From positions 1 through 44,010 of the forward strand of contig JANLFX010000019.1 in assembly GCA_024653325.1 (NCBI GenBank): a stretch of DNA of 44,010 nucleotides, written 5' to 3'. Below the pieces are notes generated by a model. It saw only the letters and a program-made list of their open reading frames with translations. It ran no database searches and was not told where the DNA came from. Position numbers and translations under genes: made by a program. The DNA is from Anaerolineae bacterium. GTDB taxonomy: Bacteria > Chloroflexota > Anaerolineae > JACIWR01. Numbering within the stretch: the stretch's first letter is position 1; each line of letters opens with the position of its first letter. Positions 1 to 7,961 of the stretch are shown piece by piece.

Positions 1-26
1 CGACGCTGACCGGCCTGTTCGTTTAC

Positions 27-296
27 TTACCGTTCGCTATAGTGGACATGAGCGTCAGCCAATTCACGCTGTCGAATTTGTGCGGTGTAGGCTTCTTTGC
101 GCCGCAACCACGTTTCATAAATTCCCTTCCACCGACTGAAATCGGCGCGGGTCTCATCGAAGGCATCATAGCGTTCCAGCTCACCTGCCATCAGAGCTGC
201 ATAGAAGTCTTCGCTGAGAACGCCATATTTCTCTTCATAAAGGGTTAAGCGCCGCTCAAGCAATTTCATCTCAACAATTAGCTCGTGAATTTCCAT
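27..296 (-). CDS. Small helical protein, possible antitoxin
   Basis: Encodes 89 residues. The start is the ATG at 296, preceded by GAGGGAGGTAGAA; longer readings would run into the acyl-CoA dehydrogenase remnant. The protein is charged and mostly helical, beginning MEIHELIVEM, with a KYGVLSEDFYAALMAGELE stretch. From memory, this 'E-x-x-L..YE.KYG..SEdFY..l..GEL' pattern occurs in small proteins encoded beside DUF6516-type toxins, so an antitoxin role is possible. The partner would lie beyond position 1 and cannot be seen. Reading continues from the VapBC pair upstream on the same strand, so it may be co-transcribed. Existence of the gene is fairly sure, function is inference. Confidence 0.6.
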   Translation of the reverse strand: MEIHELIVEMKLLERRLTLYEEKYGVLSEDFYAALMAGELERYDAFDETRADFSRWKGIYETWLRRKEAYTAQIRQRELADAHVHYSER

Positions 297-305
297 TTCT
301 ACCTC

Positions 306-423
306 CCTCAGACTTCCGAAGTCTCTGAGACTTCGGAAGTCTCTGCTACCGCAACACCTGGTTGGCGATGACCAGTCGCTGTATCTCATTGGTGCCCTCG
401 TATAGGCGGGTGATGCGTACGTC
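306..423. repeat. Direct repeat copy A (acyl-CoA dehydrogenase tail plus palindrome)
   Basis: This 118-bp stretch matches 1089-1206 at a constant offset of 783 bp, with 9 mismatches counted by eye (about 92% identity). It contains a perfect inverted repeat, agacttccgaagtct (310-324), spacer ctg, and its complement (328-342), followed by a copy of the last 25 codons of an acyl-CoA dehydrogenase gene. The repeat ends inside the vapC stop codon, so the VapBC module sits exactly between the two copies. Confidence 0.85.
346..423 (-). pseudogene. Acyl-CoA dehydrogenase C-terminal remnant
   Basis: Read on the minus strand this gives 25 codons and a TAG stop, ending in YEGTNEIQRLVIANQVLR. It is nearly identical to the end of the intact acyl-CoA dehydrogenase gene at 1129-2268, which has YEGTSEIQ. 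Thus the catalytic-glutamate segment is present but nothing upstream of it: the preceding bases are the vapC stop codon. It is either the tail of a tandem paralogue replaced by VapBC or a duplicated target. It cannot make an enzyme. Confidence 0.85.
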
Positions 424-841
424 ACTCCACAGTATCCCCTATCATCCTGAGAATCTCCATCGGTGTCTTCCGTCCACGGTCCGTACGGTCAAAATCATCG
501 TCAAAGCTGACCAAGACCGCATTTGTTTGCTCTGCCGCCACATATTGGTAAGCATCATCAAAGTCAAGATGGAAACGCTCCACGACCGCTACCAGATGGA
601 GCATGGACTCCGGCCGCACCGAGACCAATCCTACCCCGCCATCCACGAATACGTCTTGCACAAACTGCGTCAGTACCGCTCGCTGGCCAAGTCGTTCCAG
701 AATGACGCCGATGGAATGCAAGGTAAAATCAGACATCAGCAACTGCTCGGTAGGTATCCGCGCCAGAAACTGCCCGACTTCCTCAGACCGTTCCTGGTCG
801 AGCAGGCGCTCAAGCCAGATGTTGGTATCCACCAGGTACAT
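422..841 (-). CDS. vapC: VapC-family PIN-domain toxin
   Basis: Encodes 139 residues, the normal size for a VapC ribonuclease toxin. The start MYLVDTNIWLE carries the first PIN-domain acidic residue (D5). Later acidic clusters LDFDDAYQYVAAE and SFDDDFDR fit the remaining metal-binding positions. Known VapC proteins cleave RNA such as initiator tRNA or rRNA with Mg2+ and are held inactive by a cognate VapB. The ATG at 841 overlaps the antitoxin stop codon by one base (TGATG), the usual translational coupling. Downstream is the acyl-CoA dehydrogenase remnant. The family is confident; the RNA target is unknown. Confidence 0.9.
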   Translation of the reverse strand: MYLVDTNIWLERLLDQERSEEVGQFLARIPTEQLLMSDFTLHSIGVILERLGQRAVLTQFVQDVFVDGGVGLVSVRPESMLHLVAVVERFHLDFDDAYQYVAAEQTNAVLVSFDDDFDRTDRGRKTPMEILRMIGDTVE

Positions 842-1059
842 CAATCACCTCGCCAGGTCAAGGCCTGCCGCTGCAATTCAAGCGAGGTGTACTCCTCCCG
901 GTAACGGCGCAGTGCGCCGGCCCAATCCTGTCGCAATGTTCTGCCGACACGGCGACCTCGCTTGGCGAGCAAGAACTCGATAAAGTCACGGACCTCGGCG
1001 CGCATATCAGGTGGCAGCTCCTGTACCAGTTCCTGAAGCGGTTTCGTTATCGTGCTCAT
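841..1059 (-). CDS. VapB-like antitoxin (DUF2281 type)
   Basis: Encodes 72 residues from the ATG at 1059, which has an AGGAGGGAGG ribosome binding site; an upstream TTG would add seven residues but lacks that site. The central motif LVQELPPDMRAEVRDFIEFL is typical of DUF2281 antitoxins. The basic stretch that follows and the RQDWAGALRRYREEYTSLEL tail are expected to bind the toxin. It precedes and overlaps vapC, as in most vapBC operons, where the complex represses its own promoter. No operator was identified. The palindrome at 1093-1125 lies directly upstream. Confidence 0.85.
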   Translation of the reverse strand: MSTITKPLQELVQELPPDMRAEVRDFIEFLLAKRGRRVGRTLRQDWAGALRRYREEYTSLELQRQALTWRGD

Positions 1060-1088
1060 AACCTCCCTCCTCAACCTCAATACTCGCC

Positions 1089-1206
1089 CCTCAGACTTCC
1101 AAAGTCTCAGAGACTTCGGAAGTCTCCACTACCGCAACACCTGGTTGGCGATGACCAGTCGCTGTATCTCGCTGGTGCCCTCGTACAGGCGGGTGATGCG
1201 CGCGTC
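1089..1206. repeat. Direct repeat copy B (intact acyl-CoA dehydrogenase tail plus palindrome)
   Basis: Partner of the repeat at 306-423. It covers the last 26 codons of the intact acyl-CoA dehydrogenase gene and the inverted repeat at 1093-1107/1111-1125, which here has one mismatch between its arms. The palindrome lies 3 bases beyond the dehydrogenase stop codon and could act as a transcription terminator, though no T-run follows. Confidence 0.85.
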
Positions 1207-2268
1207 GCGGTAATAGCGCTCCACCGGGTACTCCTTCATGTACCCGTACCCGCCGTGAATCTGCAGCGCGCAGTCCACCACGAAGTCCGCCGTCTCCGAG
1301 GCGAAAAGCTTGGCCATCGAGGCCTCTTTGGTGAAGCGCTCGCCGGAGTCCTTCTTCAATGCTGCGTTGTAGACCAGTAACCGCGCCGCTTCGATGCGGG
1401 TGGCCATGTCGGCGATCATCCACTGGATGGCCTGCAAGCGGGCGATGGGCGCGCCAAACTGTTCGCGGGTCTTGGCGTATTCCACCGCTGCCTCGAAAGC
1501 GGCCTGGGCAATGCCCACCGCCTGAGCCCCAACGCCGATGCGCCCCGCGTCCAGCACGATCATGGCGATCTTGAAGCCCTGTCCTTCTTCCCCCAGCAGA
1601 TTCTCCGCCGGCACCCGGCAATCCTCGAAGATGAGCTCGCAGGTATTCGAGCCACGGATGCCCATCTTGTGCTCTTCTTTGCCCACCGAAAAGCCGGGGA
1701 AGGTCTTTTCCACAATAAACGCCGATATGCCGCGCGTGCCTTTGCTCTTGTCTGTCATGGCAAAGACGATGACCACGTCGGCGATGCCGCCATTGGTTAT
1801 GAAGTGCTTGCTGCCGTTGAGCACGTAGCAGTCGCCATCGCGCACGGCCGTCGTGCGCTGCGCCGCCGCATCCGACCCCGCCCCCGGTTCGGTGAGAGCA
1901 AAGGCCCCGATCCATTCGCCGGTGGTCAGTTTGGTCAGGTATTTTTGCTTTTGCTCTTCGGTACCGAACTCGACCAGTCCGTAGTTGACCAGCGAGTTCT
2001 GCACGGCCATGACGATAGCGGTGCTGGCGCAGGCTCTAGCCAATTCCTCGATGGCGATCACATAGCTGATGGTGTCCGCCCCACAGCCGCCGTACTCCTC
2101 TGGAGCGGTCAGGCCCAGCAGGCCCAGCCGGCCCATGGTTTTGATGTTCTCAAAAGGTATCACGCCCTTCTCGTCTAACTCCGCCGCCAGGGGCGCGACA
2201 TCCTTCTCGGCGAAATCTCGCACCATCTTGCGCATCATCTCGTGCTCTGCGGTGAACTTCAGGTCCAT
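1129..2268 (-). CDS. Acyl-CoA dehydrogenase
   Basis: Encodes 379 residues, full length for a short/medium-chain acyl-CoA dehydrogenase, a soluble FAD enzyme that makes trans-2-enoyl-CoA and passes electrons to ETF. Visible signatures are the N-terminal helix with VRDFAEKDVAPLA, the FAD/substrate segment AFALTEPGAGSDAA, the RIGVGAQAVGIAQAAFE helix and, near the C-terminus, LYEGTSEIQRLVIANQVLR. The Glu in YEGTSE is the position of the catalytic base in this family. Two ATG codons are adjacent; AGGAGG suits the second. A promoter at 2314-2342 precedes it. The chain-length preference, possibly butyryl-CoA, cannot be fixed from sequence by eye. Confidence 0.95.
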   Translation of the reverse strand: MDLKFTAEHEMMRKMVRDFAEKDVAPLAAELDEKGVIPFENIKTMGRLGLLGLTAPEEYGGCGADTISYVIAIEELARACASTAIVMAVQNSLVNYGLVEFGTEEQKQKYLTKLTTGEWIGAFALTEPGAGSDAAAQRTTAVRDGDCYVLNGSKHFITNGGIADVVIVFAMTDKSKGTRGISAFIVEKTFPGFSVGKEEHKMGIRGSNTCELIFEDCRVPAENLLGEEGQGFKIAMIVLDAGRIGVGAQAVGIAQAAFEAAVEYAKTREQFGAPIARLQAIQWMIADMATRIEAARLLVYNAALKKDSGERFTKEASMAKLFASETADFVVDCALQIHGGYGYMKEYPVERYYRDARITRLYEGTSEIQRLVIANQVLR

Positions 2269-2313
2269 CATTGGCCTCCTTTTTCAGCATTGACAACGGA
2301 TAAGATGATCTTG

Positions 2314-2342
2314 ATTATAGTTCAAAATACAGCCTCTGTCCA
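2314..2342 (-). promoter_or_regulatory. Promoter for acyl-CoA dehydrogenase
   Basis: On the minus strand a TGGACA -35 box (2337-2342) and a perfect TATAAT -10 box (2314-2319) are separated by 17 nt. The transcript would start about 40 nt upstream of the dehydrogenase ATG. Confidence 0.7.
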
Positions 2343-2349
2343 GTGAGAG

Positions 2350-2378
2350 CGTAGGACGGGATGTCATCCCGTCCTACG
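2350..2378. repeat. Palindrome containing a stop codon
   Basis: Perfect inverted repeat cgtaggacgggatg - t - catcccgtcctacg. The MBL hydrolase gene on the minus strand ends inside it: its last codon ACG and its stop TAG are element bases. It shares the core taggacgRgatg with the palindrome at 13434-13456. No T-run follows, so terminator activity is uncertain. Confidence 0.85.
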
Positions 2379-3264
2379 TTTTCCACCACAGGCGATTCCC
2401 TTCCAACTCGAAATCAATCTCACCGTGATTGTGCAGATGGCTGAGGTGGGCATAGACGGTAAGGTTGAGCAGAGAATAGTCGCGTACGCGATTGACATTC
2501 AGTCCAAAGTGGTCCGCCACAGCAGCCACCACATCCGCCGCCTCTGCCCGACCACGGGCCAGGTACGCTTTGATAAAATCCAGCGTCTCGTGTATACGGG
2601 CAATATTTAATTCGAGAAGCGAGCCAATGTCCCGACGCAGGTCGCCGTGGGCCAGCAGGTAATAGTCCGCCTCAATAGTACGCAACCGGGCCAGGCTCTC
2701 CAGGCGCATAGTTACGCTGTAAGCGTAGGATATTTTGGCGCTTTCCAGCTCTGCCTCGCTGGAAAGCAGGTCGCCCAGAAAAAGCACCCGCCCCGCCCGG
2801 TAACAAGTATGGGTGCCAGTGTGGCCAGGCATAGTGATGGCTTCGATGATCGTCCCGGCGACAGAGTACTCGCCTGGGGTAACTATCACGTCCACCGGCG
2901 AGGGCCGGGGTGAGAAGCGCGGGGCAGCCAGTTCATGGATGGGCTCGCCACCAGCGAACATAAAAAGCATACCCCAGAGGGGTTGACGGATGACTACACT
3001 GTCGTACAGCGGGGCATACACGTGCACTCCGGCCTGCTCCACCAGATAGGCATTGCCGCCCACGTGGTCGCCATGGCCGTGGGTGTTGAACACGGCCACC
3101 GGACGCCAACCCTCAATTTGCAGGACGCGCAGAATGTGTCGCGCGGAGCGGTCGCCGATGCCGGAGTCAATGAGTACTACCTGGTCGTCGTCGCCACGTA
3201 TCACACCGATGTTAATCGCGCTGGAAAGATAGTACACGTTGTCCGTGATGTGTTGTAGCTCCAT
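2374..3264 (-). CDS. Metallo-beta-lactamase-fold hydrolase
   Basis: Encodes 296 residues. The zinc motif HxHxDH is seen as NTHGHGDHVGG (H62, H64, D66, H67), followed by PGHTGTH and a metal-bridging Asp in VLFLGDLLSS, then a late His in LLAHGD. The C-terminal ~80 residues are helical and may form a small winged-helix-like domain, as in the glyoxalase-II/YflN-like branch. The substrate is not known. The start ATG has an AGGGGAAA site. The C-terminal WWKT and stop are partly supplied by the palindrome at 2350-2378. The acyl-CoA dehydrogenase downstream has its own promoter, so the two need not be co-transcribed. Confidence 0.9.
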   Translation of the reverse strand: MELQHITDNVYYLSSAINIGVIRGDDDQVVLIDSGIGDRSARHILRVLQIEGWRPVAVFNTHGHGDHVGGNAYLVEQAGVHVYAPLYDSVVIRQPLWGMLFMFAGGEPIHELAAPRFSPRPSPVDVIVTPGEYSVAGTIIEAITMPGHTGTHTCYRAGRVLFLGDLLSSEAELESAKISYAYSVTMRLESLARLRTIEADYYLLAHGDLRRDIGSLLELNIARIHETLDFIKAYLARGRAEAADVVAAVADHFGLNVNRVRDYSLLNLTVYAHLSHLHNHGEIDFELEGNRLWWKT

Positions 3265-3317
3265 TGCTTTCCCCTACGCTGCTCTGGTTCAGGAAGCTTC
3301 AGGATGTAAATCGCCCC

Positions 3318-3401
3318 AATCACGAATTTCACGAATGAACGAATGGCCCGAATTTTCTCTCAGTTATTCGTGTAATTCGTCTATTCGTGCCATTCGTGAT
3401 T
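3318..3401. repeat. ATTCGTG-word inverted repeat region
   Basis: The recJ-MBL spacer holds repeated heptamers: cacgaat on the left (3321-3327, 3330-3336) and attcgtg on the right (3366-3372, 3383-3389, 3392-3398). The ends aatcacgaat and attcgtgatt are perfect complements. It is an imperfect, degenerate inverted repeat of low-complexity words, likely a dispersed intergenic element. No gene is seen in 3265-3443. Confidence 0.65.
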
Positions 3402-3443
3402 TGTCAATCGTGATCCTGGGACGATCATTTCTCCGGAATAGTC

Positions 3444-5144
3444 TTATTCTGCTGGCCGGAAGTCCTCAACGACCAGTTGCAAGCGCTTTTCCCCGTTCCA
3501 CTCCTGCGCCTCCAACGAGTAAACTACGTCAATGCGTTCGGGCATCCCCCCTTCTGGAATCCCCTGATGAAAGGCGATGGCATCCCATACCACCCGTCCA
3601 TCGCTCAACACCAGCCGCAGATGCCGGGCATCCGTGCCGACCGGTCGGCAACTGCGCACGATCACCCCCCGGCTGAGGAAAAGGGGCACGGGATTTTCAT
3701 TGCCACACGGTTCCATCTGGTCCAGCAGAGACCGGGTGGCCCAATCCATTTCACTCAAGGCTACTTCGGCATCAATTGCCAGGGTGGGTATCAGCTCTTT
3801 ACCGGCCAGTTCCTCAGCAGCGATGGAGCGCAAACAGTCCCGAAGCGACTCCAGATTGGAATTCTCCACGGTGAAGCCAGCCGCCGCCGCATGTCCACCA
3901 TGACGGACCAGCAGATCGCGACAGCGGTCCAGGGCGGCAGTGATGTGAAAATCGGGGATGCTGCGGCAGGAGCCCCGGCTCTGCTTCTCACCCACCTCCA
4001 CCACTACCGCCGGGCGATATAGCTCCTCGGTCAGGCGTCCGGCCACCAATCCGACGATGCCCGGCAGGAAGTTCTCACCGGCAGCGAAAAGGAGCGGGAC
4101 GTCCGTGCCCTCAGCCAGCACCTGCGCGCGGGCCTGCTCCAGAGTTTCCTCGGTAAGTTTCTGACGCTGGCGGTTAGTCTCGTCCAGTTTGGCCGCCAGT
4201 TGCTCGGCCTCGCCAGGATCACGGGTGGTGAGCAGGCGGTAGCTGGTCATGGCATCGGCCAGACGTCCAGCCGCGTTCAACCGTGGGCCCAGCACGTAGC
4301 CGATGGTCGTCGCCGTGATCTCCCCTGGCCGCACCCCGGCCTTGACCATCAGGGCTTTCAATCCCGGCCGTTGCGGGTCGTTAAGATGCTTCAGACCCAG
4401 GCGTACCAAATCGCGATTCTCGCCCAACAGGGGGACGATGTCCGCCACCGTGCCCAGAGCCACCAGGTCCATCAGCTCATCCTCGACCAGGGACGGCTGT
4501 TTTCCCATCCGGCGACAGGCGAGCAAGAGAGCCTGGGCCAGTTTGAAGGCCACGCCGACACCTGCCAAATCCTGGAAGGGGTAAGTACTTTCAGGGAGTT
4601 TGGGGTTGATGGTCGCCACGGCGGGCGGCAGTTCAGAGCCCACCGAGTGGTGATCGGTGACGATCAGATCCAGGCCACGTTGCGCGGCTGCTACCTCAGC
4701 CACGGAGCGGATGCCGCAGTCCACGGTAACCACCAGGCGCACGCCATTGCGGTAGAGCTTGCGCAGCGCATCCAGGTTGAGGCCGTATCCCTCGTCCACG
4801 CGATGAGGGATGTAAGGGTGCGCGTCTGCTCCCAGAGCTTGCAGGGTCTCTACCAACACGGCGGTGGCGCATACCCCGTCCGCGTCGAAATCGCCATAGA
4901 CTGCGATCTTTTCCCCGGAGCGGATGGCCTGTCGCAAACGGGCTACTGCCTGGTGTATCCCCGGCAGACTGAAGGGATTAGCGCCTAACGAAGGTGGGCC
5001 CAGAAAGTCCCGTACGGCTTGCGGAGAGATAATCCCCCGATTATAGAGCAGGCGGACAAGCAGGGACGGCACGCCAGGGAAACGTTCCTGGTATGCCGGG
5101 GGTAATGGTTCAGGGAGTTTCCAGCGTTTGGCGTCAGGTGACAA
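3444..5144 (-). CDS. recJ: Single-stranded-DNA exonuclease RecJ
   Basis: Encodes 566 residues, the usual RecJ size. RecJ degrades single-stranded DNA 5' to 3' in recombination and repair. The DHH phosphoesterase motifs are DFDADG (85-90) and DHH (164-166), and TVDCGI lies between. GGHAAAAGFTVE marks the DHHA1 domain, and the final ~100 residues form the OB-fold part. I chose a TTG start at 5144 because TGGAGG lies 6 nt upstream and the protein then opens with MSPDAKRWKL, as RecJ proteins do. A longer GTG start at 5261 would overlap the upstream gene. The gene follows a glycosyltransferase by 68 bp on the same strand. Confidence 0.95.
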   Translation of the reverse strand: MSPDAKRWKLPEPLPPAYQERFPGVPSLLVRLLYNRGIISPQAVRDFLGPPSLGANPFSLPGIHQAVARLRQAIRSGEKIAVYGDFDADGVCATAVLVETLQALGADAHPYIPHRVDEGYGLNLDALRKLYRNGVRLVVTVDCGIRSVAEVAAAQRGLDLIVTDHHSVGSELPPAVATINPKLPESTYPFQDLAGVGVAFKLAQALLLACRRMGKQPSLVEDELMDLVALGTVADIVPLLGENRDLVRLGLKHLNDPQRPGLKALMVKAGVRPGEITATTIGYVLGPRLNAAGRLADAMTSYRLLTTRDPGEAEQLAAKLDETNRQRQKLTEETLEQARAQVLAEGTDVPLLFAAGENFLPGIVGLVAGRLTEELYRPAVVVEVGEKQSRGSCRSIPDFHITAALDRCRDLLVRHGGHAAAAGFTVENSNLESLRDCLRSIAAEELAGKELIPTLAIDAEVALSEMDWATRSLLDQMEPCGNENPVPLFLSRGVIVRSCRPVGTDARHLRLVLSDGRVVWDAIAFHQGIPEGGMPERIDVVYSLEAQEWNGEKRLQLVVEDFRPAE

Positions 5145-5212
5145 TGATATCCTCCAGGCGAGTGAGCGAGAAAGCGAGTCAGCGAGTATATTAGCACAAA
5201 GTGGGTTGTGCG

Positions 5213-6436
5213 TCAACCCTGCAGAACAACCCGTCCTACGCGGGCGATGCCCTGTTTCCACAACCAGACCAGCAACAGCGCTACCATTGCCGGAAACGGA
5301 AAATGGACCGGTATCTGTTCAGAATTGCCCTTGACAGTGATCAAGAATACTACCCACAGCCCTACCAGCGAGGCGCCCATCCAGGCCAGCATCACCCAGA
5401 TGCCGAAGCGTTTCCACGTCTGTTGCATCCAGGAGAACGACCATATAGCCCAGGGTACCAGAAACAAGTAGTAAGGGGTCCCGACACGAGGGGTGAAAAA
5501 GTTGGTTAGCAACAGCAACAACCCCAGCATCCACAGCATCTGCTCCCAGGTTCCACGCCACAAGCGCCAGGCCAATGCCAGTGCCACCGCCGCCAATACA
5601 ATCAGCACCGCGATTTCCACCTCACGTCCTAGGCCCAGCCAATAGTGGATGATCATCCACGTCAACGAGCCATACTTGGTGTAAGACGGATACGTCAGGA
5701 CCTGGCGCACGAAACCGGAAATCCACGTTGGCAGAAGGAGCGTTGCCCCTACCAATAGCAAAATCAGGGAGAGGCCAAAGCCCCACCACAGTCGCCACCG
5801 CCGCTGGCCGGCCGCCCAGATCATGATCCACGGAATTGCCAGGTAGACCACCTGGGGTTTTACCGTGGTAAGGGCCAGAAACAATCCGGCCAATCTATCA
5901 TGATGGCGTTGCATGGCCCACAAAGCGGCCATCATGGCCAGGAACTCTAACACGACCAGTTGGCCCAGCATCAGGGCGCGGAAATCCTGATACAGGAACA
6001 CACTCCACAACACTGTCAACGCCCATACTACCGGCGATGGATTCCAATGGATGACCTGTCTCCATAGCATCAGCGCTACCACTAAACCCGCTAACGACCA
6101 CCACAGCCAGATAGCCTGCACTAAAGAATAATTTTCGATAAGACAAAGGGGCCAGAAAAGGATCAGGCTATAGAGCGGATAGGCGAAAGCCATCTGGTCC
6201 TCATTGGCACGAGCCGGGCGGCCGTATATGCCCTCTTGAATGCGCAACGTAGCGGCCTCAGAGTAAGGGTCCAGCCCTTCACGGAGCAAAGCACGACCCC
6301 CAACCCAACGGGCATAGAAATCGTTGCCGCCAGGGTAACGCGAGGTGAATGATGTATAGGTAATCCACACGCCGGCCGTGAACACCACCGCCGCCATGAC
6401 AATCAACAAGCACAACTGCCAGCGCGTTGAGATCAT
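5213..6436 (-). CDS. GT87-family membrane glycosyltransferase (DUF2029)
   Basis: Encodes 407 residues with about ten hydrophobic segments. The first extracytoplasmic loop has PGGNDFYARWVGGRALLRE followed by GLDPYS, typical of GT87/DUF2029 polyprenyl-phosphate-sugar-dependent transferases (related to mycobacterial PimE-type mannosyltransferases). The Asp in that loop is the likely catalytic residue. A LTTVKPQ segment lies in the centre, as expected for the family. The start ATG has AGGAGAACAG upstream. It is the last of five membrane-protein genes on this strand and probably adds a sugar to a lipid or surface glycan. Family assignment is good, acceptor unknown. Confidence 0.85.
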   Translation of the reverse strand: MISTRWQLCLLIVMAAVVFTAGVWITYTSFTSRYPGGNDFYARWVGGRALLREGLDPYSEAATLRIQEGIYGRPARANEDQMAFAYPLYSLILFWPLCLIENYSLVQAIWLWWSLAGLVVALMLWRQVIHWNPSPVVWALTVLWSVFLYQDFRALMLGQLVVLEFLAMMAALWAMQRHHDRLAGLFLALTTVKPQVVYLAIPWIMIWAAGQRRWRLWWGFGLSLILLLVGATLLLPTWISGFVRQVLTYPSYTKYGSLTWMIIHYWLGLGREVEIAVLIVLAAVALALAWRLWRGTWEQMLWMLGLLLLLTNFFTPRVGTPYYLFLVPWAIWSFSWMQQTWKRFGIWVMLAWMGASLVGLWVVFLITVKGNSEQIPVHFPFPAMVALLLVWLWKQGIARVGRVVLQG

Positions 6437-6476
6437 CTGTTCTCCTACTCAAATGACATCACTTCCGTAAGCACCG

Positions 6477-7931
6477 TTACTTGATGTAAATTTCCAGTAC
6501 CTGCCCGGCGCGTGGAAACCGCCCCAGCAATGCCAAGTTCTCCTGAATGTAAGAATAGAACTGCTCATAATCGGTCAGATTCACAAAGTGGTGAGCCGTC
6601 TCCGGCGAAACGTCCAGGATAACCATTTGCACTCGGTCTTTTTCCATCTCGCCGATCAACTGTGCTCCGGTGATCCGTTCCTGTCCCTCCACCACTACCT
6701 GCGAGATTTCAGCGCCCAGGTAGGTAGACCGGCGAGCGGCATGGAAATTGAGTTCCTGATAATCTGAAATGATACGCGCTTCAGCGTCGGTCTGGTTACG
6801 GATTAGTTCCACTATATGGGCAGTGTCATTTTCTGTACGCATGGCTTGCATGGTGTTTTCCAGCGTCCAGGGGAGGAGTACAGCCCCGATCACGGCCACC
6901 AATAAAAACGAGCGTCCTGACCATCGGCGGAGCGGTTCCAGAGCGAGGGCAAAAAGAATGGCTAAGGAGGGCGCCAGGTATAATAAATGCCGAAGGAAGA
7001 GGTCACGGTGGAGCAAGAAAAAAGCCAGTGTGGTGGGCAATTGCCAGGCTATCAGGCTTATCCGTTCGCTCCCCCGCCTGCTCGCCCACGCCGCCGGCAA
7101 TGCGAAAACCATCAACGGCAGGTAGAGCAGAACGTAACCGAGTAGAAATGCCATCCCTTTAACCAAAACATGTCCTCCGCTGAGGCCCCGCCCTTGCGCC
7201 AGGTTCACGCCGATAACCGATGGGTAGAAGGCTGGCTCCCAGTACATAAAACCCAGGAACGAGGAACCCACCAACAGCCCAAATGGGACCAACACCGCCG
7301 CCGTTCGTACAATCCAGGAACGCCAGCCGGTCCGCTGCTGCCGGGCCTCAATTATCGTCCACAACAAACAGCCGCCTAGGGACAGCCCACCCAGCAGCTT
7401 GTAGATAGTAGCGATTCCAAAAGATAAACCGGCGCCGGCGAGTAGCCAGTAACGCCGCTCGTCCCAGCCCCGCTGGAACAAGTACAGCCCCAGGACAATG
7501 AAAAGCAGCATGAAAGGTTCTGGGTAGAGGCGGCGCCCGTAGAAGAAGACCTGGGGATGCAACAGAAAAGCGAGTATGGCCAGCCAGGCCCCTTCCGCTG
7601 ACAGAAACCGGCGGGCCAGCAAGTAGACAATGACACTGCTGACCAGGCTTAGCAAAACGGGCACGGCGCGAATGGCCAGGATAGAACGGCCCATCAGTTT
7701 CACCAACATACCGGTGCTGTAGAGAAAAAGAGGGTCGCGCGAGCTGAAAAAATCAGCGTAAGGACGCTCTCCTTCGCTGATCCGCCAGGCCTGATAGAGA
7801 AAGCTCCCCTCGTCGTCGTCAATCAGCCAGCCATCCGGGTTGTAAAAGTATAACGACCCCAGGACGATGATAGTGAGTAAGACTACCAGCATCTCTTTTT
7901 CCCGCATCCCGGCCTGTAAATCTGGTTCCAT
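6477..7931 (-). CDS. GT39/ArnT-like membrane glycosyltransferase
   Basis: Encodes 484 residues with an N-terminal membrane segment, then the acidic loop DGWLIDDDEGSFLYQAWRI followed by EGERPYADFFSSRDP. Acid pairs at this position are the catalytic feature of GT39/PMT and ArnT-like enzymes, which use polyprenyl-phosphate sugars on the outer face of the membrane. About ten further membrane segments follow, with a soluble C-terminal ~110 residues holding short strands. It is 40 bp from the GT87 gene and 30 bp from the DUF2079 gene, consistent with an operon. Donor and acceptor are unknown. Confidence 0.85.
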   Translation of the reverse strand: MEPDLQAGMREKEMLVVLLTIIVLGSLYFYNPDGWLIDDDEGSFLYQAWRISEGERPYADFFSSRDPLFLYSTGMLVKLMGRSILAIRAVPVLLSLVSSVIVYLLARRFLSAEGAWLAILAFLLHPQVFFYGRRLYPEPFMLLFIVLGLYLFQRGWDERRYWLLAGAGLSFGIATIYKLLGGLSLGGCLLWTIIEARQQRTGWRSWIVRTAAVLVPFGLLVGSSFLGFMYWEPAFYPSVIGVNLAQGRGLSGGHVLVKGMAFLLGYVLLYLPLMVFALPAAWASRRGSERISLIAWQLPTTLAFFLLHRDLFLRHLLYLAPSLAILFALALEPLRRWSGRSFLLVAVIGAVLLPWTLENTMQAMRTENDTAHIVELIRNQTDAEARIISDYQELNFHAARRSTYLGAEISQVVVEGQERITGAQLIGEMEKDRVQMVILDVSPETAHHFVNLTDYEQFYSYIQENLALLGRFPRAGQVLEIYIK

Positions 7932-7961
7932 AGCGTTACCCCTTTACTTCCCCAGAGTTCC

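Noticed and set aside
1091-1915. 274-codon minus-strand frame inside the acyl-CoA dehydrogenase gene
   Set aside because: It is a shifted frame of the dehydrogenase, rich in Arg/Gly/His, without its own start signal.
5145-5261. Longer recJ start at GTG 5261
   Set aside because: It overlaps the upstream gene by 49 bp and its extra residues are unlike RecJ; the TTG at 5144 has a good ribosome binding site.
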